NCBI GenBank assembly: GCA_937924675.1
Contig: CALEVL010000195.1
Location: forward strand, 1-6,748
Direction of reading: 5' to 3'
DNA length: 6,748 nucleotides
From: an uncultured Ignavibacteria bacterium
GTDB taxonomy: Bacteria > Bacteroidota > Ignavibacteria > Tepidaquicellales > Tepidaquicellaceae
The position numbers were made by a program, and so were the translations under genes. Positions 5,309 to 6,748 of this stretch are shown here, one piece after another. Under the pieces are notes generated by a model that ran no database searches, was not told the origin of the DNA, and saw nothing but the letters and a program-made list of their open reading frames with translations. Numbering within the stretch: position 1 is the first letter of the stretch; every line of letters starts with the position of its first letter.

Positions 5309-6748
5309 TCACGGGCTTACCACACTCACAAAGTTCGTCGCATTATTATCAGCAATTGAAAAATCCGTTCCGTCAACAAAGTTGTCCCCGTTGAGATCGG
5401 TCACAACGTAACCGCTGACAAATCCTGTCGCATCATTGTCAATTGAGCTTAAGTCCGTAGCATCAACTGAGCCGTCTTTGTTCACATCTCCGGAGTAAAC
5501 CGCAAATTCCACAGGCGATGAATCAATCTGTTTCATATTATCTCCGAATGCCTTTGTTGCGGCAGTCGTGAAGTCGTAGTTCATTAAACCTGAAGCAAAT
5601 GCTTGCGTTGTCTTGCTCCACGTCTCGAGCGAATTTCTGTGCTTGACTTGTATGTAGTAATTCACACCGTTTGATGCATTGGTAAAATTCACCGCTGCCT
5701 GGCCGGCAGAATTGAAGACAGCCAACGATGAATCAACTTTGGCGTAGGGATTTGTGCTGTTTCTCATATAGACTCTCACTGTGTCCTGAACCGTCGTGTT
5801 TGTCGCCGGATTGTAGAATCCTTCAACAAGCATTGTGAGATTGAGAATCTTGTTGAGCGTAAGTCCGTTGCTTGGCCTGAAGTTACCGTGCGGCAGAGGA
5901 TTATAAACATTGTAGTATTTCCACGGTCCGAGCTTTTGGTAAGGATTGCTCGCAAGATCATAATGAACCCTTGCTCTCCACTTGTACAGCTTGCCTGTCT
6001 GAAGTCCGGCAATGTCATGGAAGATCTCGGTTCCCGTCAATCCGAGATTTGTAAGAGTCCCCGTTCCGGTTGAGCCCGTACCGTTGCCTACAACAGCGCC
6101 GCTGAACGGATTTCCGTTCGTCTTATACTCGTGGCTTATCTTTGCTTTCGTCCTGCCGAACGGGCTTCTGGCAAACATGGCGAGTTTGACCTGGCCATTG
6201 TTATAAGTAAGTCCGCCTGATCCGATCACAGTGCTTGAACCCGAGGCATATTGCTGAACCGTTGCCCTGGAGTTTCCGCTTCCGCCTCCGCCGTAATAAA
6301 CAAACGTCTTGCCCTCCTGCGATAGTCCGCCGTTGAATCTGTATGCACCCGCAATCACGTCGCTGTAACCGTCGCCGTTTACATCTCCCGCCGATGATAC
6401 CGACACACCAAAGTTCGCGTTTGCAGTATTGCTTTCAATTGTCCACGCCGGAGTTGTGCTCAGCCCTGTCTGCGACCCGTAATGAACCTGCGCCTTACCT
6501 TCGTCGGTCTGTCCGTTTTCAAAATTCATTGCACCGACAATCACATCGTTGTATCCGTCGCCGTTTACATCTCCTGCTGTTGCCACAGATATTCCAAGAT
6601 TAGTTAAGGTCTGATTTCCCTGAACTGACCATGAAGCGGATGTACTGATGCCTGATGCTGACCCATTGAAAACAAATGCCGCACCTTCGAGGAACTCCGG
6701 ATTTGAATATGAACTTGCACCGACGATAATGTCGCTGTAACCGTCACC
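5309..6748 (-). CDS. Secreted FG-GAP repeat protein with dockerin-like C-terminus (5' partial)
   Basis: The reading frame enters at the window edge and runs 479 codons to TGA at 5309; the true start lies beyond 6748. A GTG at 6586 is only an internal valine (ISVATAGDVNGDG). Residues 1-155 hold three FG-GAP (integrin-alpha-like propeller) repeats with GDVNGDGYxDVIxGA calcium loops, GDG recurring at 1, 63 and 125. Residues about 185-280 look Fn3-like (ending YKWRARVHYD ... GPWKYY). Residues about 300-405 form a domain often seen in secreted proteins of this phylum, with VEGFYNP and YYIQVKHRNSLETWS (364-378). The end has two dockerin-type loops, DVNKDGSVDATD and DLNGDNFVDGTD, each followed by a DN-x-AT-x-FVS pattern. 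The protein is probably cell-surface or secreted, adhesive or structural. No standard type IX secretion C-terminal domain is visible after the dockerin pair, which ends four residues after NFVS. No enzyme domain is seen. Confidence 0.92.
   Translation of the reverse strand, partial: GDGYSDIIVGASSYSNPEFLEGAAFVFNGSASGISTSASWSVQGNQTLTNLGISVATAGDVNGDGYNDVIVGAMNFENGQTDEGKAQVHYGSQTGLSTTPAWTIESNTANANFGVSVSSAGDVNGDGYSDVIAGAYRFNGGLSQEGKTFVYYGGGGSGNSRATVQQYASGSSTVIGSGGLTYNNGQVKLAMFARSPFGRTKAKISHEYKTNGNPFSGAVVGNGTGSTGTGTLTNLGLTGTEIFHDIAGLQTGKLYKWRARVHYDLASNPYQKLGPWKYYNVYNPLPHGNFRPSNGLTLNKILNLTMLVEGFYNPATNTTVQDTVRVYMRNSTNPYAKVDSSLAVFNSAGQAAVNFTNASNGVNYYIQVKHRNSLETWSKTTQAFASGLMNYDFTTAATKAFGDNMKQIDSSPVEFAVYSGDVNKDGSVDATDLSSIDNDATGFVSGYVVTDLNGDNFVDGTDFSIADNNATNFVSVVSP
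6368..6748 (-). repeat. 186-bp in-frame coding repeat (FG-GAP units)
   Basis: The codons for GDG lie at 6740-6748, 6554-6562 and 6368-6376, exactly 186 bases (62 residues) apart. Around each, the DNA CCGTCGCCGTTTACATCTCC or a close variant is conserved, while the stretches between are diverged. Two full units are seen and more presumably lie outside the window. The constant length suggests the propeller blades arose by tandem duplication without later indels. Confidence 0.85.

Noticed and set aside
6343..6603. Plus-strand 86-residue open frame
   Set aside because: It is antisense to the FG-GAP repeats; its repeated segments merely mirror the 186-bp coding repeat.

Overview
The window looks like accessory DNA from a Bacteroidota-related bacterium, possibly the Ignavibacteria/Chlorobi branch. 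The signs are a TonB-dependent outer-membrane receptor, a secreted FG-GAP protein ending in a dockerin-like calcium-binding pair, no visible Shine-Dalgarno sequence before any gene, and several families of dispersed palindromic repeats. The taxon is an inference; there is no rRNA or housekeeping gene to fix it. All six credible genes appear to encode exported proteins (the sixth lacks its N-terminus in the window). No transposase, tRNA, rRNA or CRISPR was seen.

Layout. Bases 1-361 hold a tandem array with a mostly 52-bp period, built on a 20-base palindrome; a diverged eighth copy lies at 391-410. On the minus strand follow a TonB-dependent receptor (2551 to 431) and, 56 bases upstream, a small exported protein of unknown function that seems to start at a TTG codon (3018 to 2608). 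Bases 3046-3803 are non-coding: two small palindromes near the start of that operon, then a mosaic of mobile-looking inverted-repeat elements (3164-3294, 3347-3379, 3435-3659).

On the plus strand comes a run of three small exported cysteine-rich or metal-site proteins. The first (3804-4208) carries two CCC clusters. The second (4278-4646) is metallothionein-like, with 18 cysteines in 122 residues. The third (4707-5183) is an exported heavy-metal-associated (HMA) domain protein with a CxxC site. A strong intrinsic terminator sits between the second and third genes and ends only 8 bases before the third start codon. The right end (6748 to 5309, minus) is the C-terminal 479 codons of a large secreted protein with FG-GAP repeats in an exact 186-bp period, a middle Fn3-like region, a domain common in this phylum, and the dockerin-like tail.

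Working model (inference). The divergent receptor operon and the cysteine-rich cluster may form an envelope module for handling a soft metal such as copper: uptake or sensing at the outer membrane, and binding or buffering in the periplasm. No P-type ATPase, CusABC-type pump or metal regulator is visible, so the metal and the direction of transport are undetermined. The FG-GAP gene is convergent with the cluster and probably unrelated to it.
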